Shown: positions 16,166 through 25,967, counted from the stretch's first letter. The stretch is 64,000 nucleotides of DNA from Butyricicoccus_A sp963588905 (GCA_963588905.1 CAVAJF010000010.1:1-64000), one strand, 5' to 3'. Made by a program: numbers and translations. The notes: generated from the sequence alone by a model not told the origin.

Positions 16166-17356
16166 ATGAGCATGAATACAGCTCCCAACGCCGAGCGCGT
16201 ACATATCGGTATTTTTGGCAAACGCAACGCCGGAAAGTCCAGTCTCATCAATGCCATGACCGGACAAGATCTCGCCATTGTCTCTGATATTGCCGGAACG
16301 ACAACAGATCCTGTCTCTAAAGCCATGGAGCTGCTGCCGCTCGGCCCTGTCGTCATGATCGACACGCCGGGTCTGGATGATGTCGGTGAGCTGGGTACAC
16401 AGCGCATTCGGAAAGCCATGCAGGTCATGAACAAGTGTGATCTGGCAGTTGTCGTTGTCGATGCGTCAGAAGGTATCACAGATACCCATCAAGATTTGCT
16501 CTCCCGCTTGGAAGCCAAAAACATTCCGCATATCATCGCGATGAACAAATGCGATTTGCTGGACGCAGTTCCGGCAGATACGCAGGCACAGCGCTATGTC
16601 AGCGCGGCAACCGGTACAGGGATTTATGCTCTCAAGGAAGCGATTGCCCATCTTGTTCCGACCGGAGACAACGGGCGGCGCATTATTGCCGATCTCTTAC
16701 AGCCCAATGATTTCGTCGTACTCGTCGTTCCGATTGACTCCGCTGCACCAAAAGGGCGTCTGATTTTGCCGCAGCAGCAGACCATTCGTGACATTTTGGA
16801 AGCCGGTGCCAATGCCATTGTCTGTCGGGATTCCGAACTGAAAGCAACGTTAGAAAAGCTCGGACAGCCGCCGCGCATGGTGGTCACGGACAGTCAAGCA
16901 TTCAAGCGTGTCTCTGCGGACACGCCGAAAGACGTACCACTCACTTCTTTCTCCATTTTATTTGCACGCTATAAGGGACGCTTAGACAGTGCCGTGCACG
17001 GTGTCACGGCACTGGACCGGCTAAAAGACGGAGATACCGTTTTAATCGCAGAGGGATGTACCCATCACCGGCAATGCGATGATATTGGCACGGTCAAGCT
17101 GCCAAAGTGGATCGAAACATATACCGGAAAATCCCTGCATTTTTCCTTCACCAGCGGCGGTTCTTTTCCGGACGATTTATCCCCGTATCAGCTGATTGTG
17201 CACTGCGGCGGCTGTATGCTCAATGAACGCGAGATGAAATACCGCATCGCACACGCACAAGACGAGGGAATCCCGATGACCAACTACGGTATTTTGATTT
17301 CCTATGTCAACGGCATTCTCCCCCGCGCCGTTCAGCCGCTGGGACTCACCCTTTGA
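16166..17356 (+). CDS. hydF: [FeFe] hydrogenase H-cluster maturation GTPase HydF
   Basis: This 396-residue protein has an N-terminal Era/TrmE-like GTPase domain (P-loop GKRNAGKSSL at 18-27, AGTTTDPV, DTPGLDD, NKCD). A dimerisation domain follows, then a C-terminal iron-sulfur domain. Cluster ligands are a histidine region (CTHHRQCDD) and HCGGC near residue 350. HydF is the scaffold that receives the diiron subcluster from HydE/HydG and delivers it to the hydrogenase. An intrinsic promoter with TATAAT (16115-16120) and a GAGGTGAT ribosome site precede it. hydE, hydG and the hydrogenase are not in the window. Confidence 0.97.
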   Translation: MSMNTAPNAERVHIGIFGKRNAGKSSLINAMTGQDLAIVSDIAGTTTDPVSKAMELLPLGPVVMIDTPGLDDVGELGTQRIRKAMQVMNKCDLAVVVVDASEGITDTHQDLLSRLEAKNIPHIIAMNKCDLLDAVPADTQAQRYVSAATGTGIYALKEAIAHLVPTGDNGRRIIADLLQPNDFVVLVVPIDSAAPKGRLILPQQQTIRDILEAGANAIVCRDSELKATLEKLGQPPRMVVTDSQAFKRVSADTPKDVPLTSFSILFARYKGRLDSAVHGVTALDRLKDGDTVLIAEGCTHHRQCDDIGTVKLPKWIETYTGKSLHFSFTSGGSFPDDLSPYQLIVHCGGCMLNEREMKYRIAHAQDEGIPMTNYGILISYVNGILPRAVQPLGLTL

Positions 17357-17370
17357 TCAATACTGACACA

Positions 17371-17400
17371 AAAAAGGCATCCCAATCGGGATGCCTTTGA
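17371..17400. terminator. Terminator between hydF and trpS
   Basis: An 11-base stem (17373-17383 with 17388-17398) with a 4-base loop. The minus strand carries a seven-T tail, so it ends trpS well; it is weaker for hydF on the plus strand. Confidence 0.9.
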
Positions 17401-17412
17401 TTTTGCTATGAT

Positions 17413-18501
17413 TTATTCCTTGCCGTACTTAGACGCCTGCGAAGCAATCAGCTCTGCATCTTCAAAGTAGTTGATTTTCATTGCTGCGCGAACATCATGC
17501 AGGGTTTCTGCGGCTTCTGCGCGCGCAATCTCACTGCCCTTCTTGAGGATCTCATATACTGCCGGAATATCCTTCTCATATTCCTTGCGGCGAGCACGAA
17601 TCGGCTCCAGCTCTGCCTGCAATACGTTGTTCAGGAATTTCTTTACCTTCACATCGCCCAGACCGCCGCGCTGATAATGCTCCTTGACCTCATCCAGATT
17701 TGCATAATCCGGCCAGAATTCTGCAAAATACTCCGGACGGCAGAAGGCATCCAGATAAGTAAATACCGTGTTGCCTTCAATCTTACCCGGATCCTGTACG
17801 CGAATATGCTCCGAATCGGTGTACATGCTCATGACCTTCTTGCGAACATCTTCCGGATCATCGGACAGATAAATGCAGTTGCCCAAAGACTTCGACATCT
17901 TTGCTTTGCCGTCAGTGCCCGGCAGACGCAGACAAGCCTGATTGTCCGGCAGCAAAATATTCGGCATCACCAGTGTCTCGCCGTATACGCTGTTGAACTT
18001 ATGCACAATTTCACGGGTCTGCTCTACCATCGGCATCTGATCCTCGCCAGCCGGAACTGTTGTTGCACGGAATGCCGTGATGTCGGATGCCTGGCTGATC
18101 GGATAGGTAAAGAATCCAACCGGAATGCTTGCTTCAAAATTACGCATCTGAATTTCAGATTTTACTGTAGGATTGCGCTGCAAGCGAGATACAGTCACTA
18201 GATTCATGTAATACATGGTCAGCTCGGTCAGTTCCGGTACCTGAGACTGAATGAACAGCGTCGACTTTGCCGGATCCAGACCACAAGACAGATAATCCAG
18301 TGCAACTTCCAGAATATTCTGACGAATTTTTTCCGGATTGTCTGCATTGTCAGTCAATGCCTGTGTATCTGCGACCATAATAAAGATCTTATCATATTCA
18401 CCGGAATTTTGCAGCTCTACGCGGCGCTTCAGGGAGCCAACATAATGTCCCAGATGCAGTTTGCCGGTCGGACGGTCACCGGTTAAAATAACTTTGCCCA
18501 C
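17413..18501 (-). CDS. trpS: Tryptophanyl-tRNA synthetase
   Basis: This 362-residue class I synthetase charges tRNA-Trp. The HIGH-type motif is PTGKLHLGHYVGSL (residues 11-24) and the KMSKS loop is intact (AKMSKSLGN near 205). GEDQMP near residue 172 is the tryptophan/ATP pocket motif. The length is close to the usual 330-360. The region upstream is too short for a T-box leader and none is seen. Confidence 0.98.
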   Translation of the reverse strand: MGKVILTGDRPTGKLHLGHYVGSLKRRVELQNSGEYDKIFIMVADTQALTDNADNPEKIRQNILEVALDYLSCGLDPAKSTLFIQSQVPELTELTMYYMNLVTVSRLQRNPTVKSEIQMRNFEASIPVGFFTYPISQASDITAFRATTVPAGEDQMPMVEQTREIVHKFNSVYGETLVMPNILLPDNQACLRLPGTDGKAKMSKSLGNCIYLSDDPEDVRKKVMSMYTDSEHIRVQDPGKIEGNTVFTYLDAFCRPEYFAEFWPDYANLDEVKEHYQRGGLGDVKVKKFLNNVLQAELEPIRARRKEYEKDIPAVYEILKKGSEIARAEAAETLHDVRAAMKINYFEDAELIASQASKYGKE

Positions 18502-18631
18502 GATATTTCCTCCTAAAAAACAGCGCTTTCCCCACTGTTTGTTTTTTTGCTTCTTTTATAATGTAATACAAAATGCACAAAAAAGCAAGTTCTAACTACA
18601 ATCTTAGGCATATTTTACCGGACAACTTCGT

Positions 18632-20326
18632 TTATGCGCTGACCAACTGTTCCAAAGCGGCTGCGGCGGCAGCCATCTGCTCCGGCTCTTTTTTCCGCAA
18701 CGCATGTTTCGCTTCTTTTACCGCTGCATCCAGCTGTTTTTTCTGTGCACGATCCATGTTTTTGCGCTTTTCTGCCGCCTGATAGGTCAATTGCTCCAAT
18801 TTTGCTTTGTATTCCATGCCCGCACGAACTTTATTGTCCTCTGCGGCGTACTGTTCTGCATCATGAATGGCTTGCTGAATCTCGTCTTGGCTCATATTAT
18901 TCGAGCCAGTCACCGTGATTTCCTGCATTTTTCCCGTTGTCAAATCACGAGCGGATACATTGACAATGCCGTTTGTGTCGATTTCAAACGTCACTTCGAT
19001 TTGCGGCATACCGGTTGCCGAACGCTTGATGCCGCCGAGCATAAAGGAACCCAGACTCTTATTCTGTTTTGCCATCGGGCGCTCACCCTGTAAAACATTG
19101 ACCTTTACCCGCTTCTGAAATGCTCCGGCAGTGGTGAAAATTTGGCTCTTTTTAATCGGAATCGTGGTGTTCTTGTCAATCAGCTTGGTAAACACACCGC
19201 CAACCGTCTCAATACCCAGAGACAACGGTGTGACATCGAGCAAGAGTAGTCCCTTGACCTCACCGGACAGCACGCCGCCCTGCAGACAAGCACCCAGCGC
19301 GACACACTCATCTGGATTGATGCCCTTAAACGGCTGTCGTCCCGTCAATTTCTGTACCGCTTCATTGACTGCTGGAATGCGGCTGGAGCCGCCGACCATC
19401 AATACCTTGCTGATGTCCGGCAAGTTGAGCCCGGAATCCGCCACGGCCTGATAGACAGGGTCCAACGTTGCCTGTACCAAATGATTCGTCAATTCATTGA
19501 ATTTTGCCCGTGTCAGGGTCATCTGTAAATGCTTCGGTTCACCGCGCTTGACCGCGATGTACGGCAGGGTAATTTCCGTTGTCAGAGCAGAAGACAGCTC
19601 TTTTTTTGCCTTTTCTGCTGCCTCCCGCACGCGCTGCATGGCAGCCGCATCACGGCTCAAATCCATTCCTTCGGCTTTTTTGAATTCCTGCAAGATATAA
19701 TCGCAAACACATTTATCAAAATCGTCTCCGCCAAGCCGATTGTTTCCCGCTGTTGCCAGCACTTCAATCACGCCGTCATTGATGTCCAAGACAGATACAT
19801 CAAACGTTCCGCCGCCTAAATCGTAAACGAGAATTTTCTGCGCCTGCTCCTTGTCAATGCCATACGCGAGTGCTGCGGATGTCGGCTCGTTGATGATGCG
19901 CTGTACATGCAGCCCTGCGATGGTTCCGGCATCCTTGGTCGCCTGTCGCTGTGCATCGGTAAAATACGCCGGAACCGTAATGACTGCTTCTGTCACCGGC
20001 TCGCCGAGATACGTCTCTGCATCGCTTTTGAGCTGCCGCAGAATCATAGCAGAAATCTCTTGCGGAGAATACTGCTTGCCGTCAATAGTAATGCGGCGAT
20101 CCGTGCCCATGTCGCGTTTAATCGAAGAAATGGTGCGCTCCGGATTGACTGCTGCCTGCCGCTTCGCCGTCTCACCGACAAGCCGTTCGCCCTCTTTGGT
20201 AAAGGCAACGACAGAAGGCGTTGTTCTTCCACCCTGTGCATTCGGGATGATGACACGCTCTCCTCCTTCGTATACGGCAACACAAGAATTTGTGGTGCCC
20301 AAATCAATTCCGATAATCTTCGACAT
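18632..20326 (-). CDS. Hsp70 family chaperone (DnaK paralogue with short lid)
   Basis: This 564-residue protein has a complete actin-like ATPase domain (IGIDLGTTNSCVAVYEGG, VYDLGGGTFDVSVLD, VGGSSRIPAV), the linker LLLLDVTPLSLGIET and a substrate-binding beta domain. The helical lid is shorter than in standard DnaK (about 610-640 residues) and the end is alanine-rich with no acidic EEVD-like tail. No CIRCE lies upstream and no grpE/hrcA neighbours are present. It follows a membrane J-protein gene by 15 bases, so it looks like a second, specialised Hsp70 rather than the main heat-shock DnaK. Confidence 0.93.
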   Translation of the reverse strand: MSKIIGIDLGTTNSCVAVYEGGERVIIPNAQGGRTTPSVVAFTKEGERLVGETAKRQAAVNPERTISSIKRDMGTDRRITIDGKQYSPQEISAMILRQLKSDAETYLGEPVTEAVITVPAYFTDAQRQATKDAGTIAGLHVQRIINEPTSAALAYGIDKEQAQKILVYDLGGGTFDVSVLDINDGVIEVLATAGNNRLGGDDFDKCVCDYILQEFKKAEGMDLSRDAAAMQRVREAAEKAKKELSSALTTEITLPYIAVKRGEPKHLQMTLTRAKFNELTNHLVQATLDPVYQAVADSGLNLPDISKVLMVGGSSRIPAVNEAVQKLTGRQPFKGINPDECVALGACLQGGVLSGEVKGLLLLDVTPLSLGIETVGGVFTKLIDKNTTIPIKKSQIFTTAGAFQKRVKVNVLQGERPMAKQNKSLGSFMLGGIKRSATGMPQIEVTFEIDTNGIVNVSARDLTTGKMQEITVTGSNNMSQDEIQQAIHDAEQYAAEDNKVRAGMEYKAKLEQLTYQAAEKRKNMDRAQKKQLDAAVKEAKHALRKKEPEQMAAAAAALEQLVSA

Positions 20327-20347
20327 GGTATTTCTCTCCTCTATTAC

Positions 20348-20932
20348 TTACTGCCACTGATATGTCCGGTTCTGCTGCGCCGTACCGTCTCCATCCTGTG
20401 CATTTGGATTGGTATCCGGTGTATACGGCTGGGTCTGTGAATACGGATAGGTCTGATAATATCTGTATGTCGGCTGTCGGTAAACCGAGCCAAACAAAAA
20501 TCTTCCGATGAGATTCAAAACAAAAAAGAAAATCAAGAGATACAGCAACCCGCTGTGCCGCCTGCGCGGCTGATATTGCTGTCTCTGATAGCGTTGATAC
20601 TGCTGATAGGTATTCTGATTTTGCTGCCAGTCTTGACCAAACATCCAAGCGAACGGGTCAAAGTTTTCTTGAAAATTTGCCCCCTGACTGCCCGTGTATC
20701 CGGTATAGCCTGTATGCTGGCTGTACTGCTGATACCCAGCATTGGTTTGTTGTTGCTGCGGATGCCGAATCTGTTCATACGCCTGATTGATTTCATTCAT
20801 CTTCTTGGCAGCTGCCTCATCCCCCGGATGTAAATCCGGATGATATTTTCGCGCCAGCTTTCGATATGCCGCTTTAATTTCCTCCTCTGATGCGTTTCTG
20901 GACACACCGAGTACGGAATATGGATCTTGCAT
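20348..20932 (-). CDS. DnaJ-domain protein with C-terminal membrane anchor
   Basis: A 194-residue protein with a J domain at residues 1-65 (YSVLGVSRNASEEEIKAAYR, HPD near 34-36). A Gln/Tyr-rich low-complexity linker (about 70-125) follows, then one hydrophobic helix (LLYLLIFFFVLNLIGRFLF, about 132-150) and a Gln/Tyr/Thr-rich tail. Zinc-finger and client domains of DnaJ are absent. The start at 20932 has GAGGA upstream; the in-frame ATG at 20974 lies within the preceding gene. Stop to hsp70 start is 21 bases, so it probably recruits that chaperone to the membrane. Confidence 0.9.
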   Translation of the reverse strand: MQDPYSVLGVSRNASEEEIKAAYRKLARKYHPDLHPGDEAAAKKMNEINQAYEQIRHPQQQQTNAGYQQYSQHTGYTGYTGSQGANFQENFDPFAWMFGQDWQQNQNTYQQYQRYQRQQYQPRRRHSGLLYLLIFFFVLNLIGRFLFGSVYRQPTYRYYQTYPYSQTQPYTPDTNPNAQDGDGTAQQNRTYQWQ

Positions 20933-20943
20933 GTATGTATTCC

Positions 20944-21330
20944 TCAGCTTCTTCTGGTAAATTGTCTGCCGCAACGATTACAGGTAATGGTAATCTTGCC
21001 CTTTCCCTTCGGCACACGGAGTGTCGCTTTGCACTGCGGGCAGCCGAAAAACTTGTGTGTTTTTCTCTGCTGAAAATTCAGCTTTCTGCGCTGAAAAAAT
21101 CCGACAAACGCCATGTTTTCCATCTGTCGCTTGGGAAGATTGCGCGACATAATGCGGAAATATCCGTAAACAAAAACAAAGACAGCCAGATAATACACAA
21201 TCATGTGCGCTATTTGATTAGGAATCCATCGACTCGCAAACATAGCAATAATAGATGCCCACACCAGTGTATTGGACAGAGCATCAAATCCGTTTCTGCC
21301 CGCCATAAATGCCATGAGTCTGTACTTCAT
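20944..21330 (-). CDS. Small membrane protein with C-terminal zinc ribbon
   Basis: This 128-residue protein has two hydrophobic helices (about 20-40 and 42-60). A basic linker follows, then a zinc-ribbon-like C-terminus with CPQCKATLRVPKGKG and CNRCG (two CxxC pairs). It is the first gene of the J-protein/Hsp70 operon, 11 bases before the J-protein start. No family name is recognised; a client- or membrane-targeting role with the chaperone pair is inference. Confidence 0.8.
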   Translation of the reverse strand: MKYRLMAFMAGRNGFDALSNTLVWASIIAMFASRWIPNQIAHMIVYYLAVFVFVYGYFRIMSRNLPKRQMENMAFVGFFQRRKLNFQQRKTHKFFGCPQCKATLRVPKGKGKITITCNRCGRQFTRRS

Positions 21331-21430
21331 AAAATCTCACCTCAAAAACGTGTTTCTATCTTGTTTTTATTGTATCATACTGTATCCGTGCAAAAAGCAA
21401 CAAATACGCATGTTTTTGTAAATAATTTAT

Positions 21431-21460
21431 GAAGCCGGCTGCAAATTTGCAACCGGCTTC
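21431..21460 (-). terminator. Hairpin downstream of the ABC exporter operon
   Basis: A long near-perfect palindrome (21431-21460) lies 16 bases past the stop at 21476. The following U tract on the minus strand is weak (ATAAATTATTT), so termination may be partial. Confidence 0.6.
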
Positions 21461-21475
21461 TCAAATGAGACAATA

Positions 21476-23302
21476 TTAGCTTACTGCTTCCTCAAACTGC
21501 GACTGATACAGATTTGCATAGAATCCATTTTGATCGAGCAGCTGCTGATGGGTGCCCTGTTCGATGATGTCGCCATCCTTCATGACGAGAATCAAATCGG
21601 CATCCCGAATGGTAGACAGACGATGGGCAATGACAAACGACGTGCGTCCCTGCATCAAATGCGCCATCGCATCCTGAATCAACTGTTCTGTGCGCGTATC
21701 GACGGAGGAGGTCGCTTCGTCAAGAATCAGAATCGGGTTGTCTGCCAGAATCGCACGAGCAATCGTGAGCAGCTGTTTCTGACCCTGCGAGACATTCGAT
21801 GCTTCTTCATTCAGCTCCATCTGATAGCCGCCAGGCAGGGTGCGAATAAAGCGATCGGCACGCGCCGCCTTTGCCGCCGCAATGACTTCTTCATCGGTTG
21901 CGTCCAGTCTACCGTAACGAATATTTTCCATAATCGTTCCCTTAAACAGCCAAGTATCCTGCAAGACCATGCCAAAGCCTTCGCGCAAATCCGAACGATT
22001 GAAATCACGAATATCATGCCCGTTCAGGCGAATGCTGCCGGAATTGACATCATAAAAGCGCATGAGCAGCTTGACCATTGTCGTCTTGCCTGCGCCAGTC
22101 GGGCCGACAATCGCAACCATTTGTCCCGGCTTGACGTCACAATTGAAATCATGAATGACCAGATGATCCGGCTTATAGCCGAACTGAACATGGTCAAACG
22201 AAACCTGGCCATTGATGCAATCCGGAGAAACCGCATTCTTGACGGTCTGATCTTCTTCCTCCTCATCGAGAAATTCAAAGATACGCTCTGCCGATGCTGC
22301 CATGGACTGCAGCATGTTGGATACCTGTGCCAGCTGTGTAATCGGCTGTGTAAAACGCTTGACGTACTGAACAAACGATACAATGCCGCCGATTTCAATG
22401 GTGCCATTGGCTGCCAGCATCGCGCCGACAACGGCAACCGCCACATAGCCCAGATTGCTGACAAAGTTCATTACCGGCATCATAAGACCGGACAAAAACT
22501 GGCTCTTCCAAGCGGACTCGTACAAAATATCGTTGGTCTTTCTAAAGTTCTCTAGCTCTTTTTCCTCTCGGTTAAAGGCCTTGACAACCTGATGACCGGA
22601 AAATGTCTCCTCAATCTGACCGTCGATTTCGCCCAAATATTTCTGCTGTGCCTTAAAATACTTCTGCGATTTCTTAACGACCAGCATGACCAGCAGCATG
22701 GAAACCGGCAGGATAATCAACGAAATCAATGTCATGAGCGGCGAAATGGTCAGCATCATGGCAATGACACCGATGACGGTACACAGCGACGTAATTAACT
22801 GTGTTACCGACTGATTGAGTGACTGTCCCATGGTATCGACATCGTTGGTAATGCGCGACAGCACGTCACCGACCAAGTGAGACTCAAAGTAGCCCAGCGG
22901 CATCCGATTGATTTTTTCGCTGATGTCGCGGCGCATCTTCCGGCACATTTTCTGCGAGATACCGGTCATCAGCCAGCCCTGAATAAAACTGAACAGAGCG
23001 CTAACGATATACATAATAATCAAACCGAGCAAAATTTTGCCGATTTTATCAAAATCAATGCTGCCTGTGCCGGAAATCTTTGCAATCAATCCATTGAACA
23101 GCTCTGTCGTTGCATTGCCGAGAATTTTCGGTCCTACCACAGTAAAAATGGTTGAACCAACCGCAAAAATCATGACAAACAACAGGGCAATTTTATAAAT
23201 GCCCATGTATTTTAACAGGCTAAATAAGGTTCCCTTAAAGTTTTTTGCCTTTTCTGTCGGCGCACCGGGTCCGCGCCGCATCATTCCTCTTCTTGGTGCC
23301 AT
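21476..23302 (-). CDS. ABC exporter half-transporter, ATP-binding/permease (second subunit)
   Basis: This 608-residue protein has a six-helix exporter domain (about 25-330) followed by a nucleotide-binding domain. Walker A is GPTGAGKTTMVKLL, the signature is NVSQGQKQLLTIARA and Walker B is ILILDEATSSVDT with the catalytic glutamate. It has a Pro/Arg-rich N-terminal tail. The gene starts by TAATG overlap with the upstream half-transporter, so the two form a heterodimer. Probable multidrug or lipid/peptide export; the substrate is unknown. Confidence 0.94.
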   Translation of the reverse strand: MAPRRGMMRRGPGAPTEKAKNFKGTLFSLLKYMGIYKIALLFVMIFAVGSTIFTVVGPKILGNATTELFNGLIAKISGTGSIDFDKIGKILLGLIIMYIVSALFSFIQGWLMTGISQKMCRKMRRDISEKINRMPLGYFESHLVGDVLSRITNDVDTMGQSLNQSVTQLITSLCTVIGVIAMMLTISPLMTLISLIILPVSMLLVMLVVKKSQKYFKAQQKYLGEIDGQIEETFSGHQVVKAFNREEKELENFRKTNDILYESAWKSQFLSGLMMPVMNFVSNLGYVAVAVVGAMLAANGTIEIGGIVSFVQYVKRFTQPITQLAQVSNMLQSMAASAERIFEFLDEEEEDQTVKNAVSPDCINGQVSFDHVQFGYKPDHLVIHDFNCDVKPGQMVAIVGPTGAGKTTMVKLLMRFYDVNSGSIRLNGHDIRDFNRSDLREGFGMVLQDTWLFKGTIMENIRYGRLDATDEEVIAAAKAARADRFIRTLPGGYQMELNEEASNVSQGQKQLLTIARAILADNPILILDEATSSVDTRTEQLIQDAMAHLMQGRTSFVIAHRLSTIRDADLILVMKDGDIIEQGTHQQLLDQNGFYANLYQSQFEEAVS

Positions 23303-25467
23303 TATGCGCGACCTCCCTTCTCTACGCCCGCCAGTTCTGCTTCAGACAGCTGGCTCTTTGCAATTTCCTGATAGGTCTCACACGAAGTCAACAGTTCTTC
23401 ATGCGTACCGGAACCAACAATCTTACCTTCATCCAATACCAGAATATTATCCGCGTGTAAGATGGTAGAAATACGCTGGGCGACAATGATAACCGTCGCA
23501 TCAGCTGTCTGTTTTGCAAGCTCCTTGCGCAGAGTCAAATCGGTTTTATAGTCCAGCGCAGAGAACGAATCATCAAACAGGAAAATCTTTGGATGCTTGG
23601 CAATTGCACGCGCAATGGACAAGCGCTGCTTCTGTCCGCCGGACACATTGGTGCCACCCTGCGCAATCAGCGAATCATATCGATCCACCTTGGAATCAAT
23701 AAATTCTGTCGCCTGTGCAATTTCTGCCGCCTGATGCATGGCTTCATCGGTAATATCCTCGCCGCCATATTTCAGGTTGCTCTCAATCGTGCCGGAAAAC
23801 AAGGTGCCCTTCTGCGGCACATAACCCATCAGACTGCGCAGCTTGTGCTGTGTCATCTCACGCACATCCACACCGTCAATCTTGATAGAACCCTCTGTCA
23901 CGTCAAAGAAACGCGGAATCAAACGAACAATCGTCGATTTGCCGCAGCCCGTGGAACCGATAATCGCCGTCGTCTTGCCCGGCTCTGCCGTAAAGGAAAT
24001 GTGCGACAGCGCCGGTTCATCGGCATCCGGATAGGTAAACGAAACATCCTGAAACGTCACATAGCCCTTTGGCTGCTCCAGCGCAGCGTCCTTCGGACGC
24101 TCCGGATCGCTCAAAGAAATCGGCATATTCAGCACTTCCATAATACGATCCGCAGCAACACCGGCACGCGGCAGCATAATCGAAACCATCGTCAGCATCA
24201 GGAAGCCCATAACAATGACCATGGAGTAGGTAATAAATGCGGTCAAGTCACCGACCTGCATTGTACCTGCATCTACACCATGTCCGCCAACCCAAACAAT
24301 GAGAACCGAAATACCATTCATGACAAACATCATCACCGGCATCATAAAGGTCATTGTGCGATTGGTAAACAGCTGGGTTTTAAACAGATTCTGGTTTGCT
24401 TCATCAAAGCGCTGTTCCTCATGCTTTTCTCGGCTGAACGCGCGAATCGGCATGATACCGGTCAGCATTTCACGGGAGACCAAATTCAAGCGGTCAACCA
24501 GCTTCTGCATGATCTTAAACTTCGGCATGGCAATACCGGTCAATGTGCCGACACAGGCCATCATGACGACAACGGCGAGCACAATCGTCCAGCCCATGCT
24601 GGAGCCGGTTTTAATGACCATGATGATGCCGCCAATCGCCACGATCGGCGCATACAGTACCATGCGCAGCAACATGACAGCGACCATCTGAATCTGTTGA
24701 ATATCGTTCGTCGAACGTGTAATCAGCGATGCGGTAGAAAACTTTTCCATCTCTGCATCGGTAAAATGCATGACCTTTTCATAAATTGATGCACGCAGGT
24801 CACGACCCACCTTGGACGACGTAATAGACGCAATCAAACCGACCAAAATCGCCGCGATTGCCATGACAACTGCCATGAGCAGCATCTTCCCGCCGACGGT
24901 AAACAAATAGGTATTGCGCACATGGTTCAAGTCGATACCCTGTGCCTGATACTCCGCAGATACATAGTTGACAGCAATCTCCGTCAGATAGGTGTCTGTC
25001 AAATCCCCCATCTTGGAAAACGCTTCATCCATCTGCGAAATCAGCTGATCCTTTGTCATCATACCTGTGGATACCGCCATCTTGATTTGATCCAGCGATA
25101 CCTGTGCCTTGCTGTTGTTTTGCAGCTGATAAACCATGGCTTCCGGCTTGAGCAGCGCATTGTTTACCTTATCGTGATCTGCATCCGCCTGCACAGAGCG
25201 AATACCGGACGCATTGGGCTTGCTATACGCTTGCTCCACGGTTTTAACATCTGCATCCGACATAAACAGCTCAAGGGTTTCTAAGCTATCCGCCTGCACG
25301 GTGTCCATGACACCATCTGCGATGCCTCCCTGCTGCAATCCGACATTCAAGATGTCACTGGTGTACGTCGGCAGTGCCAAATCGCAGTACGCCTGTACGA
25401 CTAGGCAGCAGATCGCCGCAAAAATTGCCAGCTTATGCTTGCCTAAAAATCGAAAAATATTTTTCAT
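23302..25467 (-). CDS. ABC exporter half-transporter with degenerate ATP site (first subunit)
   Basis: This 721-residue half-transporter has an unusual insert of about 140 residues between the first and second membrane helices (about 38-180), probably outside the cell. The nucleotide-binding domain has GSTGCGKSTIVRL and NVSGGQKQRLSIARA. Walker B is IFLFDDSFSALD, with Asp in place of the catalytic Glu. That is typical of the degenerate site in heterodimeric exporters such as TM287/288. It lies 21 bases after the marR gene and overlaps its partner gene. Confidence 0.94.
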   Translation of the reverse strand: MKNIFRFLGKHKLAIFAAICCLVVQAYCDLALPTYTSDILNVGLQQGGIADGVMDTVQADSLETLELFMSDADVKTVEQAYSKPNASGIRSVQADADHDKVNNALLKPEAMVYQLQNNSKAQVSLDQIKMAVSTGMMTKDQLISQMDEAFSKMGDLTDTYLTEIAVNYVSAEYQAQGIDLNHVRNTYLFTVGGKMLLMAVVMAIAAILVGLIASITSSKVGRDLRASIYEKVMHFTDAEMEKFSTASLITRSTNDIQQIQMVAVMLLRMVLYAPIVAIGGIIMVIKTGSSMGWTIVLAVVVMMACVGTLTGIAMPKFKIMQKLVDRLNLVSREMLTGIMPIRAFSREKHEEQRFDEANQNLFKTQLFTNRTMTFMMPVMMFVMNGISVLIVWVGGHGVDAGTMQVGDLTAFITYSMVIVMGFLMLTMVSIMLPRAGVAADRIMEVLNMPISLSDPERPKDAALEQPKGYVTFQDVSFTYPDADEPALSHISFTAEPGKTTAIIGSTGCGKSTIVRLIPRFFDVTEGSIKIDGVDVREMTQHKLRSLMGYVPQKGTLFSGTIESNLKYGGEDITDEAMHQAAEIAQATEFIDSKVDRYDSLIAQGGTNVSGGQKQRLSIARAIAKHPKIFLFDDSFSALDYKTDLTLRKELAKQTADATVIIVAQRISTILHADNILVLDEGKIVGSGTHEELLTSCETYQEIAKSQLSEAELAGVEKGGRA

Positions 25468-25488
25468 AAAATTGCTTCTCCTGCTATG

Positions 25489-25944
25489 TTATTCCTCCTG
25501 GGACAGTTCCGCAATCACGGTTTCCATATTATCCATGATTTCATCCCAAAAATACAACATTTGGTCTATATGTTCTTTGGGTGTTCGAGCCAGAACACGT
25601 TCCCAGAAGTCCTGTACCTCTTCCCAATTGCGCCTGCATTGTTCCCTGCCCATCTCCGTTACAGATACCAGCATATTTCTCCGGCAGTTTGGGTCAATTT
25701 TTCGAACAATCAAGCCATCCGTTTCCATTTTCTTCATCAATCGGGAAATGGCCGATGTCTGCATATGACAGATACGCGGCAGCTGAGAAACCGGAATATC
25801 CGGATTTTTCTCGCTCAAATGGCACATCGCGTGCAGCAGCTCGGTTTCTGCCTTGGTCATGCCATGACACAGCTTCCACATCTGAATCTGCCGCATCCGT
25901 TTCATTCGACTCCAGACGGCAGCACAATCTTCTCTTGACTCCAT
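25489..25944 (-). CDS. MarR family transcriptional regulator
   Basis: This 151-residue regulator has the MarR winged-helix core (ELLHAMCHLSEKNPDIPVSQL, TSAISRLMKKMETDGLIVR, the wing D-N-R-R) between helical ends. It is the first gene of the ABC exporter operon and probably represses it until a ligand binds. An AAGGAGG ribosome site precedes the ATG. A perfect palindrome lies 24 bases upstream of the start. Confidence 0.93.
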   Translation of the reverse strand: MESREDCAAVWSRMKRMRQIQMWKLCHGMTKAETELLHAMCHLSEKNPDIPVSQLPRICHMQTSAISRLMKKMETDGLIVRKIDPNCRRNMLVSVTEMGREQCRRNWEEVQDFWERVLARTPKEHIDQMLYFWDEIMDNMETVIAELSQEE

Positions 25945-25967
25945 ACAATCCTCCTTTCATACAACAT

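Noticed and set aside
18502..18631. T-box leader upstream of trpS
   Set aside because: The gap is only 130 bases and lacks the conserved T-box sequence and antiterminator.
23593..24789. 398-residue open frame on the plus strand
   Set aside because: Antisense of the ABC exporter gene; His/Asn/Arg-rich low-quality sequence with no recognisable domain.
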